DNA of 64,000 nt from contig WACF01000001.1 of assembly GCA_026192395.1 (NCBI GenBank), positions 1,573,637 to 1,637,636 on the forward strand, read 5' to 3'. A program made the position numbers and the translations under genes. Positions 51,606-61,265 of this stretch are shown here, in pieces (within the stretch, counting starts at the first letter, position 1; every line of letters begins with the position of its first letter). The DNA comes from Proteobacteria bacterium 005FR1 (lineage in GTDB: Bacteria > Pseudomonadota > Gammaproteobacteria > Pseudomonadales > Cellvibrionaceae). The notes beneath the pieces were generated by a model. That model was not told where the DNA came from, did not search any database, and saw only the letters and a list, made by a program, of their open reading frames with translations.

Positions 51606-52934
51606 ATGTTTTTTCCTAAAGAATTACGCCTCGCCATTCATTCAATCTGCCTGGTCACGACTATCGGGAGCGCCGCTTATGCACAGGCGCAAGCGTCGGA
51701 GCCCACGGTCGTTCTGCGCCCAGAAGCCCGTGAGTGGCTCAAACTCTCCTTCGAGAACCAGAGCCGCTTCGAGACCTTGGCCCAGGATATAAACGGCGAG
51801 GACCATCACGACCAGGTGCTAGTCGTTCGCAGTATTGTCAAGGCTGACATGGACTTCCAACCGCTCGACGTGACTATAGAACTGTTGGACGCGCGTGCCG
51901 ACCTGCAGCAAGAGGATATGTCCCTCAACAGCTCCATGGTGAATCCGCTCGACATTCTGCAGGCCTATGTGGAGGTGGGTGGTGACACGCTAAGCGCGAA
52001 GTTCGGTCGCTTTACTCAGGATATTGGCAGCCGGCGTTTTATGGCTCGCAACCGCTTCCGCAACACCATCAATGCCTTCGACGGCATCAACGCCTTGTGG
52101 CGGTTCGGGGATGAACAAAGCCTCCGCGCGTTTTACAGCCTTCCGGTAGAGCGACGCTTTGCGGGTGATGCGGCGGATAACCGCATGAAGACGGACCGCT
52201 CCCACAGCAATCAACGCTTCTGGGGCTTGGTTTACGAGAGCAAGCAGTTTCCCCTGGACAGTGGCGGCGAAGTCTTTTTGTTCGGGCTTGATGAAGATGA
52301 TGACGAGGCCCTGCAAACCCGAAATCGGGAACTGTATAGCCTGGGTGCCCGGGTATTCCGCCGCCCGTCCGTCAATCGTTTCGACCACGAAGTGGAAGCT
52401 CTCTACCAGACCGGCGACTCGCGCAAGACTGCTGCGGCCAGCGACCTGAACACCCTCGACCACTCCGCCCACTTTGTTCACGCGGAAGTCGGCTATTCAT
52501 TTGATGCTGCCTGGCAGCCGAGACTGCAGCTTCATTACGATTATGCCAGCGGCGACGATAGCCTGACCGATTCCGACAACAATCTGCTGGATTCTCTCTA
52601 CGGGACCCCGCGAGGCGACTTTGGTCCCACGGGCATTTACAAGATCTTCACTCGAAGCAACATCAGCTCCCCCGGTGTGCGCCTGCAGCTGCGACCCTCG
52701 ACGGATGTCAGCTGGGAAACAGAAGTTCGCGACGTTCGCCTGGCAGATGACGACCTCACTTCCGACAGCCGTCATCAGGGCACGCAGTTGGAACTGCGGG
52801 TGCGTTGGGAGGCGATCCCCGGACGTTTACGTATCGAGACTGGCGGGGCCTTTCTCAACGCTGGGTCCGGTATGGAAGCGCAGGGGACTGGCGACAAGTC
52901 GTATTTATACTTGCAAAGCGGGTTCAAGTTCTAA
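51606..52934 (+). CDS. Outer-membrane alginate-export-type porin
   Basis: 442 residues. A signal peptide ends near AYAQAQA. The mature protein (LSFENQSRFETLAQDING, LLDARADLQQEDMSLNSSMV, GDTLSAKFGRFTQDIGSRRF) matches the alginate_exp domain of AlgE-like barrels; the last residue is Phe (QSGFKF), as in Bam substrates. It probably forms an anion-selective channel for sugars or oligosaccharides; no other alginate gene is near. Confidence 0.88.
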   Translation: MFFPKELRLAIHSICLVTTIGSAAYAQAQASEPTVVLRPEAREWLKLSFENQSRFETLAQDINGEDHHDQVLVVRSIVKADMDFQPLDVTIELLDARADLQQEDMSLNSSMVNPLDILQAYVEVGGDTLSAKFGRFTQDIGSRRFMARNRFRNTINAFDGINALWRFGDEQSLRAFYSLPVERRFAGDAADNRMKTDRSHSNQRFWGLVYESKQFPLDSGGEVFLFGLDEDDDEALQTRNRELYSLGARVFRRPSVNRFDHEVEALYQTGDSRKTAAASDLNTLDHSAHFVHAEVGYSFDAAWQPRLQLHYDYASGDDSLTDSDNNLLDSLYGTPRGDFGPTGIYKIFTRSNISSPGVRLQLRPSTDVSWETEVRDVRLADDDLTSDSRHQGTQLELRVRWEAIPGRLRIETGGAFLNAGSGMEAQGTGDKSYLYLQSGFKF

Positions 52935-53072
52935 AAGGGGTAGCCAAGCGAGGTATTCGCAAGCATACCTCTTGCGCCTGTCGCATCCTTCCTGTTGATT
53001 AGGAGCTGTATCTTAAAATGTTCGGCTTTGCTCAACAGTCGCCGATTGCATCATCGACGGAATTTCACCATC

Positions 53073-53447
53073 TTAGATGTCGCTTCCCGCTCCTTCGTTG
53101 TTCATCTGGTTGTGAGAGCGCTCTTGCCCCTGCGCTTTCAGTATTTCGAGAGACATTGAAGCGAACATATCGATTGACTTCATATTCATGTAGCTGGAAA
53201 GGAAATTGTCCAACGCGCAGCTAGTCTCAAACTTGCAATGTATCTGACTTAGCTCCCAAAGAGACAGCTTGCCGTCCGCCAGCATGGGTTTCAGCTGATT
53301 CTTCAGGGGGTCCTCTTCAGGAAGTGATTGAGAGTACGCCGTGAAGCTTTCGGCCCAACTGGCTTTGTCAGGCATCAGTATGTAACCCGCGACCATCAGT
53401 CCGCCGACTAACAGCAAGGTTCCAGTCGAATAGATAATCCATTTCAT
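53073..53447 (-). CDS. Small membrane-anchored protein
   Basis: 124 residues. One N-terminal helix (IIYSTGTLLLVGGLMVAGYI) and a soluble helical part with two Cys (IHCKFETSCALDNF) near residues 70-78. GGAGAG precedes the ATG. It is the second gene of a minus-strand pair, 52 nt after the histidine-rich membrane protein, and may be its partner. Not recognised. Confidence 0.65.
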   Translation of the reverse strand: MKWIIYSTGTLLLVGGLMVAGYILMPDKASWAESFTAYSQSLPEEDPLKNQLKPMLADGKLSLWELSQIHCKFETSCALDNFLSSYMNMKSIDMFASMSLEILKAQGQERSHNQMNNEGAGSDI

Positions 53448-53499
53448 AGTGTCTTCTCTCCTCGTCGCGATGGATCTATGGCTCCTGTCTTCGGCAAAG

Positions 53500-54543
53500 C
53501 TAGCGAAAACTAACGAATTGTCGATGCAGCGAATTTCCTTTCCAAATGACCCCTTCGATGTGGTAGTGAAAGAAAGTCACTATCAGAGCTAAAGCTGGGA
53601 TAGCAGCGTCGGTTGATTCGATCACGTTGCCTACCACAAGCGCCAGGACCGGAGATATCAGTATGGGAGACACGGCATGGAAAGGGCGGTAGATAAAGTT
53701 GGTTCTCTGCTCACCGTTGCGGTTATGGTCGTGAACGCCGTAGACGTAAAATGCTGTGAGGTCGTGGACAAACCTCGGTATCATTATGACGAATATGCTG
53801 TAGTCCATGTACAGAAACAGGTATGTAGTCACCAGCATGGCGAGATTGGCAAACAGAAACAGCTTGCTCCTGGTGTCGCTTGCGAGCTTTGACACGTTCC
53901 AACCCAATACGCAGGTAAATGCAATGATGCCCGCGCATAGCCATTGGAAGACCGCGCCGAAGGACACACCCACGAACATCAGTTCTTTGTCTACCATCAC
54001 CAGCGCGTACATCAAGACCCCGGACAATGTTGCGCCCCACCGCAGCCACTCATAGCGTCGGTCCGGCCTCAACTTCATCAAAGCCATCGAAATACCGAAT
54101 TGTTGAGAAAACAAATGGTACATGGTGTAGACCACGAACACGGCGGAGAGGAGATGAGACAAGATATCCGAGAGGGAAGCTGGCAACACCACCGGGGCAC
54201 CGACAAGGACGAACAGTACGGCTGCAGTAATGATGCTCAACGAGGAAATCAGCTTTTTACGGTAGCAACGGATGTATTCACGGTCGCAAAAGGTGAACAA
54301 ACCCGCCACGATGTGAGGCAGCTCAAAAACTACTGCCCAGATAAAGAAACCGGAAGGCGAGGTCGGAAGCAGGTACATCAGCCTGTTGTCAAAAAGCAGC
54401 GTATCCGCCGCAACAAGCAGACCACAAGCGGGAATAACCAGGTAGAGCGCCAACAAAGCCTTGCCGCTAACGACGGCGTGCTGCTTGGAATTCAGCCACA
54501 GAAACCTGCTGGCTGACACGGCTTGAGGAGATGTGGCGTGCAT
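53500..54543 (-). CDS. Polytopic membrane protein with histidine clusters, unknown family
   Basis: 347 residues with about nine membrane helices. His residues sit in or near helices: FELPHIVAGLF, TMYHLFSQQFG, RFVHDLTAFYVYGVHDHNRN and FFHYHIEGVIWKG. Such spacing recalls membrane di-iron or haem enzymes (desaturase, hydroxylase or carotenoid-cleavage types), but no known family motif was recognised. Start ATG with GGGG about 8 nt away. With the small anchored protein downstream it forms a two-gene unit. Confidence 0.7.
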   Translation of the reverse strand: MHATSPQAVSASRFLWLNSKQHAVVSGKALLALYLVIPACGLLVAADTLLFDNRLMYLLPTSPSGFFIWAVVFELPHIVAGLFTFCDREYIRCYRKKLISSLSIITAAVLFVLVGAPVVLPASLSDILSHLLSAVFVVYTMYHLFSQQFGISMALMKLRPDRRYEWLRWGATLSGVLMYALVMVDKELMFVGVSFGAVFQWLCAGIIAFTCVLGWNVSKLASDTRSKLFLFANLAMLVTTYLFLYMDYSIFVIMIPRFVHDLTAFYVYGVHDHNRNGEQRTNFIYRPFHAVSPILISPVLALVVGNVIESTDAAIPALALIVTFFHYHIEGVIWKGNSLHRQFVSFR

Positions 54544-54876
54544 GATAAACCCCGAGCAAAGTTATTGTTATTGACGCGCGATCGTTTTCTCCCGTCGAAT
54601 GTGCTTTCGATGCGCGCTATTTCCCGGTTCGGCTACGCTGATAGACGAAAAGATCAGCGATTTATAGCCGAGCTATCAAGGGCAAATCGTACCTTGCTGA
54701 AGGGGTCCCTTATCAACTACCCGACACGCCCGTCCGAGGCATCTCTGGCAGCTGGTGTATTTCGTTGAACTCGGCGTGGGAATGCCTCACAGTTTCTCAC
54801 GATTGATACGCTCTACTCACATCGCCCCGACGCCCAACAACGCCTCGTCCGAAACATGTTTGGAAGTTCGTTTCAG
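54544..54876. other. Gap without gene
   Basis: About 330 nt upstream of the histidine-rich membrane gene. No open frame with recognisable content; it probably includes that gene's promoter. Confidence 0.5.
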
Positions 54877-55163
54877 TTAGGCCGATCGTAGAGCTTTGCC
54901 GCGGTCAGGCAGCCCGCGCGCTCGTCGCTGGCCGTTCAGCAAGTTACCAAGCCATCTTGGCCGTACAGCCCAATCGTAGATCCACACCAGCAGGACACAG
55001 CCGGCATAAAAGACATGGTTCCGTGCGGCACGATGCCCAGCAACAGCGCAATGGCACGAACCGCGTCAAGCGCGTGCAATCGTTCCGGAGTGGCCGTGCG
55101 AGTAGTCTTCTCGTTGCTGGTAAGGGATATGTCGGGGACTTGCGTTTGCGAAACACCCGCCAT
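54877..55163 (-). pseudogene. Acyltransferase 3 family gene with internal deletion
   Basis: The N-terminus (ERLHALDAVRAIALLLGIVP, then HGTMSFMPA) is that of acyltransferase 3/OpgC-like proteins. After about 50 codons the frame runs to a stop at 54936. In a shifted frame the C-terminus of the same family appears (LLVWIYDWAVRPRWLGNLLN, then GQRRARG...) ending at 54877. The body of the protein, about 300 residues, is missing. A clear decayed gene. Confidence 0.75.
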
Positions 55164-55397
55164 CGCCTGTTCCTTTTGCAGGGGGTTGGTGGACAGGGGA
55201 AGCACCACAACCTTCACTACCCCGGCGACGAAGGGTACCACGTGGCGGCCTTGGCGGCCCCCAGGCCAAAGCATTAGATGGTAGCGAAGCGCGGACAAGC
55301 GTCGGCGGGAAGTGGAGATGGAGCCGATTATCTGGCCGCCCAGGCCCTCGGGAACAATCACTTACAGCTTCGCCGCTTACCTCCAAGACAGGCGCTA

Positions 55398-56132
55398 CTA
55401 GGGTCGATGGCGAACCAGTTCGTAGGCACAGATGTTCACCGCCGAGCCCAGGTTGAGTGAGTCGATCGCCCCGCTCCCCGGAATGGTGAAGGCGGTGGCG
55501 GAAAGCGCCTCCAGTTTTTCCTTCGGCAGCCCTCGCGCTTCGTTGCCGAAGAGGTAGCAATCGTGATTTTTGAAGGATGGATCGCTCGTGCTGAGACCGT
55601 GCATGTCCAGGCAGGCGATCGACTTGTAGCGATCGCGGAGGGAGTCGATTGGAACATCCAGTTCCATCGGCAGATGAAATACAGCGCCCATACTCGCCCG
55701 CACGGCCTTCGGATTGTAGGGATCCACGGAATTCGGGCTGAGCAAGCAGCGAAAGCCACCGAACCAGGCGAGGCTGCGCATGATGGTACCGAGGTTGCCA
55801 GGGTCCTGTACTTCGTGCAGATAAACGGCGCGTTCCTTCAGAGTATCTGTTGTATTCAGCTGGCGCAGGTGAGGAACAACGGCGATGATTCCCTGCGGTG
55901 TTTTGGTGTCTGCGATCAGGGCCATGTTTTTCTGACTGATCGTGGTTTTCTTGAACGTCGTCGGCCAGGCTTGGTACTGCTCCGTCACCAGTAGTTCAGC
56001 GTTTTTCAGCGCGGGGTTGTGCCGGGCCGCTTTTGTCAGCTCCAACACCAGGTGTTCGCCCTCCACCAGAAAAAAACCAAACTGATCTCGGTATTTCTTC
56101 TGGTGCAGCTTTTTGATGTCGTCCAGCTTCAC
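55398..56132 (-). CDS. SpoU/TrmH-family RNA methyltransferase
   Basis: 244 residues. The SPOUT knot motifs are visible: EVQDPGNLGTIMRSLAWFGG (motif 1), CYLFGNEARGLPKE (motif 2) and IPGSGAIDSLNLGSAVNICAYE (motif 3). An N-terminal RNA-binding substrate domain (FGFFLVEGEHLVLE) precedes. It methylates ribose 2'-O of rRNA or tRNA; the target is not known. The GTG start lies 4 nt after the stop of the FAD dehydrogenase gene, so the two are co-translated. Confidence 0.9.
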   Translation of the reverse strand: MKLDDIKKLHQKKYRDQFGFFLVEGEHLVLELTKAARHNPALKNAELLVTEQYQAWPTTFKKTTISQKNMALIADTKTPQGIIAVVPHLRQLNTTDTLKERAVYLHEVQDPGNLGTIMRSLAWFGGFRCLLSPNSVDPYNPKAVRASMGAVFHLPMELDVPIDSLRDRYKSIACLDMHGLSTSDPSFKNHDCYLFGNEARGLPKEKLEALSATAFTIPGSGAIDSLNLGSAVNICAYELVRHRP

Positions 56133-56136
56133 CGGT

Positions 56137-57756
56137 CTACTCCGCCCGATCTGCCAGCATGGCTTTTGCGACCGCTTCGGCCACTTTTATGCCGTCCACC
56201 CCGGCGGAGAGAATGCCGCCGGCGTAGCCTGCCCCTTCGCCGGCGGGATACAGGCCGCGAGTGTTCAGACTCTGCAGCGTTTCCGTGTCGCGGGTGATGC
56301 GAACCGGCGATGAGGTTCGGGTCTCAATGCCGGTAAGCACCGCGTCTTCCCGGTCAAAGCCGCGAATCTGTTTGCCGAAGGCCGGCAGTGCTTCGCGAAT
56401 CGCGTTGATTGCGTAGTCCGGTAGCGAGGGGGCAAGGTCACCCAGGCGCACGCCGGGCTTGTAGGAGGGCTCCACCTCGCCAAAGGCGCTGGAGGCTTTG
56501 CCGCGAATGAAATCCCCGACCAGCTGCCCTGGCGCACAGTAGTCACTACCTCCCAAGGTAAACGCATGGGACTCGAGTTGTTCCTGCAACTCCACACCGG
56601 CGAGTGCACCGCCGGGGAAATCCTGTTCGGGGTTGATGCCGACGACGATGCCAGCGTTTGCGTTGCGCTCATTGCGCGAGTACTGGCTCATGCCGTTGGT
56701 GACCACGCGACCGGGCTCGGAAGTGGCGGCGACCACTGTGCCGCCGGGGCACATGCAAAAGCTGTAGACGGCGCGGCCATTTTTCGCGTGGTGCACCAGT
56801 TTGTAGTCCGCGGCACCGAGCTCAGGGTGGCCGGCGTACTTGCCGAGCCGGGCCTTGTCGATCAATGACTGCGGATGCTCGATGCGAAAGCCGATGGCGA
56901 AGGGCTTGGCTTCGACATAGACGCCTCGCTCGTACAGCTTGCGGAAGGTGTCTCGGGAACTGTGCCCCAAGGCCAGGACAATGTAGCGGCTATGCAATTG
57001 TTCGCCGTTGGCGAGTGCAACGCCCTGCATGCGGCCGTCTTCTATGAGGAAGTCGCTGACTTTGCTTTCAAAGCGTACTTCCCCGCCCAAGGCTTTTATC
57101 TGCTCGCGCATTTGCGACACAACGCCGGTCAGGCGGAAGGTGCCGATGTGCGGCTTGCTGACGTAGAGAATCTCTTCCGGCGCGCCTGCCCGGACGAATT
57201 CTTCCATGACCTTGCGGCCATAGAATTTAGGGTCCTTGATCTGACTGTAAAGCTTGCCATCAGAGAACAGCCCTGCCCCGCCTTCTCCAAACTGAACGTT
57301 GGATTCGGGGGTGAGGACCTTGTTACGCCACAGCGCCCAGGTATCTTTGGTGCGTGCGCGAACGTTCTTGCCACGCTCCAGCACAATGGGTTTGAAGCCC
57401 ATTTGCGCGAGTGTCAGGGCGGCAAATAGCCCGCAGGGACCGAAGCCGATCACCAACGGCCGCTCGTTCATTCCGGCGGGCGCTTCGGCTACGGGGTAAT
57501 AGCGTGTGTCCGGCGCAGGGCTGATGTGGCGATCGTCAGCGAAACGGCGCAGGAGCTGCTCTCCATTTTTCACTTCCACATCGATGATATAGACGAAGGT
57601 GATCTCGGTATTCTTCTTTCGCGCATCATAACTGCGCTTGAAGACAGTGAAGTCGATCAGGTCTTCATCCCGGATACTCAGGCGCTCGATAACAGCGCGG
57701 CGCAGCGCATCGGGTGAATGCCCAAGCGGGAGGGAAAGCTCGGTGAGGCGAATCAT
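56137..57756 (-). CDS. FAD-dependent dehydrogenase (COG2509-like)
   Basis: 539 residues. An N-terminal domain of about 90 residues precedes the FAD-binding Rossmann motif (LVIGFGPCGLFAALTLAQMG). Middle: NVQFGEGGAGLFSDGKLYSQ; C-terminal FAD site GLYPAGEGAGYAGGILSAGV. This matches uncharacterised FAD-dependent dehydrogenases found throughout bacteria. AGGAAG precedes the ATG. The pairing with a SPOUT methyltransferase is tight (4 nt). Confidence 0.9.
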   Translation of the reverse strand: MIRLTELSLPLGHSPDALRRAVIERLSIRDEDLIDFTVFKRSYDARKKNTEITFVYIIDVEVKNGEQLLRRFADDRHISPAPDTRYYPVAEAPAGMNERPLVIGFGPCGLFAALTLAQMGFKPIVLERGKNVRARTKDTWALWRNKVLTPESNVQFGEGGAGLFSDGKLYSQIKDPKFYGRKVMEEFVRAGAPEEILYVSKPHIGTFRLTGVVSQMREQIKALGGEVRFESKVSDFLIEDGRMQGVALANGEQLHSRYIVLALGHSSRDTFRKLYERGVYVEAKPFAIGFRIEHPQSLIDKARLGKYAGHPELGAADYKLVHHAKNGRAVYSFCMCPGGTVVAATSEPGRVVTNGMSQYSRNERNANAGIVVGINPEQDFPGGALAGVELQEQLESHAFTLGGSDYCAPGQLVGDFIRGKASSAFGEVEPSYKPGVRLGDLAPSLPDYAINAIREALPAFGKQIRGFDREDAVLTGIETRTSSPVRITRDTETLQSLNTRGLYPAGEGAGYAGGILSAGVDGIKVAEAVAKAMLADRAE

Positions 57757-57899
57757 GGGTTCTTCCTGGCCGGTGACCCCGGCAGAGGTGGCAAAACTGA
57801 GCGGCGGATTTTACCTGTTTTGGCCGTCGGGTGCAGGATCGCCGGGGCGCTATGTTAAGATGCCGCGTTTCCGAGCTAGAAGATACCCGCATTTCCCCC

Positions 57900-58517
57900 A
57901 TGGCCAGATCCAAAAGCAGTCGCCGCTGGCTGCAAGAACACGTCAACGACCCCTTCGTCAAACGCGCTCAAGTCGACGGCTATCGCGCCCGCGCTGCCTA
58001 CAAGTTGCTCGAGCTGAACGATAAAGACCGTCTGATTCGCCCGGGCATGCTGGTGGTGGACCTGGGCTCCGCGCCCGGCAGTTGGTCTCAGGTTGCCGGT
58101 CGCCTCGTGGGCGCAAAGGGGCGCGTGGTGGCCTCGGACATCCTGCCGATGGACTCACTGGAAAACGTGGAGTTCATCCAGGGCGATTTCACCGAGGAAG
58201 CTGTGTTCGAGCAGATCATGGAGAAGCTCGGTGGCGAACAGGCCGATCTGGTCATTTCAGACATGTCGCCAAACATCAGCGGCATCGCCGCTGCCGACCA
58301 GGCCTCTTCTATTTATCTGGCTGAGCTGGCGCTGGATCTGGTCCGGCAGGTGCTAAAACCCAAAGGAAACTTTGTCACCAAGGTATTCCAGGGCGAAGGC
58401 CATGATGAATACCTCAGAGAGGTGCGGAGCCTCTTTGAAAAGGTAGCGATACGCAAGCCCGAGGCCTCCCGGTCCCGCTCTCGGGAGGTATACCTGGTCG
58501 CTAAAGGGCGTCGCTGA
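57900..58517 (+). CDS. rlmE: 23S rRNA 2'-O-methyltransferase RlmE (FtsJ)
   Basis: 205 residues, full length. It starts [20 protein letters not shown], with Lys35 ([10 protein letters not shown]), the SAM site [13 protein letters not shown], the catalytic Asp in ISDMSPN, Lys in TKVFQGEG and Glu in REVYLVAK, the K-D-K-E tetrad. It methylates U2552 of 23S rRNA at the heat-shock-linked step of 50S assembly. The start at 57900 is at the family N-terminus; the longer frame to 57831 is not used. Unlike E. coli, ftsH does not follow. Confidence 0.95.
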   Translation: MARSKSSRRWLQEHVNDPFVKRAQVDGYRARAAYKLLELNDKDRLIRPGMLVVDLGSAPGSWSQVAGRLVGAKGRVVASDILPMDSLENVEFIQGDFTEEAVFEQIMEKLGGEQADLVISDMSPNISGIAAADQASSIYLAELALDLVRQVLKPKGNFVTKVFQGEGHDEYLREVRSLFEKVAIRKPEASRSRSREVYLVAKGRR

Positions 58518-58535
58518 TCCCGCGAGCGATTGATT

Positions 58536-58805
58536 TCACTGCCTGCCGCTGGAAAGGCGACGGTGCTTTGAACCGGCACCTTTGCGGCTCTTCGTGCGCG
58601 GGTCCTCCGCATCGAAGAGCTTTCCGATACCCCAGCCCACCAGCAGGCCCATCAATAATCCCGCCCCGAGCCCCACTACGATGCTGTTGGTCGCCGCCCA
58701 AAGTGCCGTGCCCGCTATGAGGCCAAGAGCGACTCCCAGAGTCAGCCCCATGGACAGGTTGGACTTCTTGCGCTTGCTGGCCGAACGAGTGCCGCCTCTG
58801 CTCAT
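58536..58805 (-). CDS. Small glycine-rich two-helix membrane protein
   Basis: 89 residues. A basic start (MSRGGTRSASKRKKSN), then two Gly/Ala-rich helices (GLTLGVALGLIAGTALWAAT and IVVGLGAGLLMGLLVGWGIG) and a basic tail. GGGGGG precedes the ATG at 58805. Similar glycine-zipper proteins are common and uncharacterised. Convergent with rlmE. Confidence 0.7.
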   Translation of the reverse strand: MSRGGTRSASKRKKSNLSMGLTLGVALGLIAGTALWAATNSIVVGLGAGLLMGLLVGWGIGKLFDAEDPRTKSRKGAGSKHRRLSSGRQ

Positions 58806-59168
58806 CGCTCCCCCCGAATGGTTCGTTTGCCAAATCCAATACTTTGCCGCATCGATGACAGACATGCGCCCGACTCGTGGCAGTGTGCTCTTCCGGCAAC
58901 CTCTGCTTGCCCGGCATCATCGCGCGGGCCAATCTGTAGCTCGCTGCAGCAAGCATGCCAGAGCGGAGGGGGAATGCAGTACGTGAGCGGCAAGAGTAGT
59001 GGCTGCGTCTGCCTGCTGGCTCACCGGTATTTAGCGGTCGCGGTCGCGGTGACGGCAGCGACCACCACCCAAACCCGGGCGCGATGACACGGCGTCTGCG
59101 CGTGGAGGAAATCGGCACCCGGTGCTTGTCGAGACGAGCTACCAACTCACGACACCCAGCATGACTTG

Positions 59169-59918
59169 CTATTCTTCTTCGATGTCGAGTAGCTCGACCT
59201 CAAAAACCAAGGTAGCGTTTGGCCCGATGTGAGGCTCTGATCCTTGCTCCCCGTAGGCGATGTCAGCGGGTATATACAGTTCCCACTTTGAGCCTTCTGT
59301 CATCAGTTGGAGGGCTTCAGCCCAGCCGGGGATGAACTTTTTTATTTTGGCAGTAAAGGGTTCATCGCGCTGATAGGAGTTATCAAATTCGGTGCCGTCT
59401 AAATTCATACCTCGATAATGTACGGTGACCACGTCATTTTCGTTAGGCTTGGACTTACCACTGCCCTCAGCAATCACCTTGTATTGCAAGCCACTCTCGG
59501 TGACCACCACACCATCTTGCATGGCGTTTTGAGCCAAGAAAATGTCGCCTTCCTCTTTGTTTCTCTTGCCGGCGGCAATCCGCTTTTCCTCTTGCCTTTT
59601 TTTATGAATCTCGAAATACAACTCCAGTGTTGCGGAGACTTCGTCGTCGGGCATTCTCTTTTCGCCACCGCTATACACGTCTCGCATGGCGTCCGCCAGC
59701 AGGTCCACGTTTAGCTCAACGCCCTCTGCCTTGAATCTCCTGGCCATGTCAGCGCCATAGGCATAGCTGAAACGATCGTCCAGGTCTTTGAACTGCCTCT
59801 GCTTCTCGTTCGCTGTTTTTCTATCTTCTGAGTCCTGGGACACGGAGTGCTGACTAAAGGCCAAAACGAAAAGCGCGCTAATCACCAACGTCGCGACGCT
59901 ACTTGTGTATATCTTCAC
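59169..59918 (-). CDS. Periplasmic FKBP-type peptidyl-prolyl isomerase
   Basis: 249 residues from a GTG at 59918 with AGGGGA 6-8 nt upstream. Signal peptide (VATLVISALFVLAFSQHSVS), N-terminal FKBP_N dimerisation helices (RFSYAYGADMARRFKAEGVE) and the FKBP domain (VTVHYRGMNLDGTEFDNSY, KKFIPGWAEALQLMTEGSKW, IPADIAYGEQG). Close in layout to FkpA/Mip. It helps fold exported proteins, such as the esterases and lipase nearby; the latter link is inference. The gene upstream is separated by a terminator. Confidence 0.92.
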   Translation of the reverse strand: MKIYTSSVATLVISALFVLAFSQHSVSQDSEDRKTANEKQRQFKDLDDRFSYAYGADMARRFKAEGVELNVDLLADAMRDVYSGGEKRMPDDEVSATLELYFEIHKKRQEEKRIAAGKRNKEEGDIFLAQNAMQDGVVVTESGLQYKVIAEGSGKSKPNENDVVTVHYRGMNLDGTEFDNSYQRDEPFTAKIKKFIPGWAEALQLMTEGSKWELYIPADIAYGEQGSEPHIGPNATLVFEVELLDIEEE

Positions 59919-59965
59919 GTGTTTTCCCCTATAAACGAACTTACATCGAATAAGGTCTGACAACG

Positions 59966-59994
59966 AAAAAACCCCAGCCTGCCAGGCCGGGGTT
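59966..59994 (-). terminator. Rho-independent terminator of the esterase gene
   Basis: On the minus strand CCCCGGCCT/GGCTGGGG-type stem followed by TTTTTT, 27 nt after the hydrolase stop. It isolates that gene from the FKBP gene. Confidence 0.85.
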
Positions 59995-60020
59995 CCCGAT
60001 AGAGCTAACGCTATGAGCGA

Positions 60021-60707
60021 TTAGTTAACCATCCAACGGTTGATGTATTCACGCATTGCATCGCCAGGTGCACCACCATCACCAGAGGTCGGGGTGAAGT
60101 GAGTACCAGAGGTGTTCTCTTGATAGTAGCGAGTTGCATTGCGGTCGCAGTTAGCGGCGTTGAAAGGATAGGCAGGCGCCAGAGTATCACCAGAGCTGAA
60201 GATACAAACTGCGTTTACGTGGCTGGCCAGGGGACGATAAATGCTTGTGGTGTAAACGGTGTCAGGCTGAACCGCGATGACACAGTCGGCACCAAGACGG
60301 TTTGCAGCATTGAAAGAACCGCCACCACCCTGAGAGTGACCAGAGGTACAGACGACGGGATCTGAGCCCACGATGCTGCGATAGCGGCTTTTCGCTTCGT
60401 TCACAGCGTTCTGTACATCGACACCGGTTCCAGAATTGGAGGTTTCCGCAGCGGCTACCAGTACACACTGTTCTGCAGCAGCCTGCAGAAGTCCGTCATA
60501 AGTACTTACGCGACCGCCAGTACCGTTACCCCAGCCCAGGATGGCGTAGTTACCGCTACCGCCGCTAGGAACGTAGAAGGTAGAGGGAGATCCGTACGGT
60601 GCTTCCTGGCGAGCGCTGCAAGCAGTCGGCTCACCGGCATAGACAGTTCCCGACAGTACCAGTCCGGCCAAAACAGAGCCACCAACAAGTAGTTTCTTAA
60701 AGTTCAT
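60021..60707 (-). CDS. Secreted alpha/beta hydrolase, polyesterase-like
   Basis: 228 residues. Signal peptide (LVGGSVLAGLVLSGTVYA), nucleophile elbow CTSGHSQGGGG (G-H-S-Q-G), a lid-less compact fold, likely acid in FSSGDTLAPAY and His in SGTHFTPTSGDGG. Size and layout recall extracellular esterases or cutinase-like enzymes; there is no proof of plastic or polyester activity. Several Cys (TACSARQ, EQCVLV, VVCTSG, DCVIAV, VCIFSS, NCDRNA) could form disulfides. AAGGGTGA precedes the ATG. Confidence 0.82.
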   Translation of the reverse strand: MNFKKLLVGGSVLAGLVLSGTVYAGEPTACSARQEAPYGSPSTFYVPSGGSGNYAILGWGNGTGGRVSTYDGLLQAAAEQCVLVAAAETSNSGTGVDVQNAVNEAKSRYRSIVGSDPVVCTSGHSQGGGGSFNAANRLGADCVIAVQPDTVYTTSIYRPLASHVNAVCIFSSGDTLAPAYPFNAANCDRNATRYYQENTSGTHFTPTSGDGGAPGDAMREYINRWMVN

Positions 60708-61265
60708 ATATTCACCCTTTTTTTAGTCAAACAGCTAAAGAACCAGGAGAATGCGCTTCCAGCATCCATACGACTGAGCTTCGGAACTTCCCGGTGGTAC
60801 AGCTGAAATTTTAAAGTTCTATTATTAATTACGGTAAGACTGCGTTATTGGTGTCGATCACCCACCGCAGGGGCATTCTGCGCAAAGACCTCATAAATCT
60901 CTATGACTTCACTCGCGCAATTTCAGGGGAAATGGAAAGTGCTGAATAAGCCAGAGCCAATAGTGCTGATTTGTGAAAACCACGAGGTAAATGACCGGCC
61001 CGCAACAGCTTGATGTTTCGTCGCGCTGGCACCGCACTCCGCTGCTGCAACAAGTATTGCACTGCCCTCGATCCTGCGGGACTATACTCGCCAGTACCGG
61101 CACGAATAAGTTTATGACCTGCACCCCTCGCACGAAAACAACGAGGGTAGACCAGTTCCGATCCCCTATCTGGCGTTATCCAATGTAATTTCCGGCCAGA
61201 GCGTAGCTCGACAGAGAAGAAGAGAGTCGCGGGGATTCGATCTATTTTTATTGCTGGCGGTTTTA
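60708..61265. other. Divergent gap between the esterase and lipase-foldase-like genes
   Basis: About 560 nt with no gene supported. Short frames on both strands lack features. It should hold the promoters of both neighbours. Confidence 0.5.

Noticed and set aside
60021-60707. PET-degrading enzyme
   Set aside because: Only the general fold and GHSQG elbow are seen; key PETase-type residues cannot be placed with confidence.
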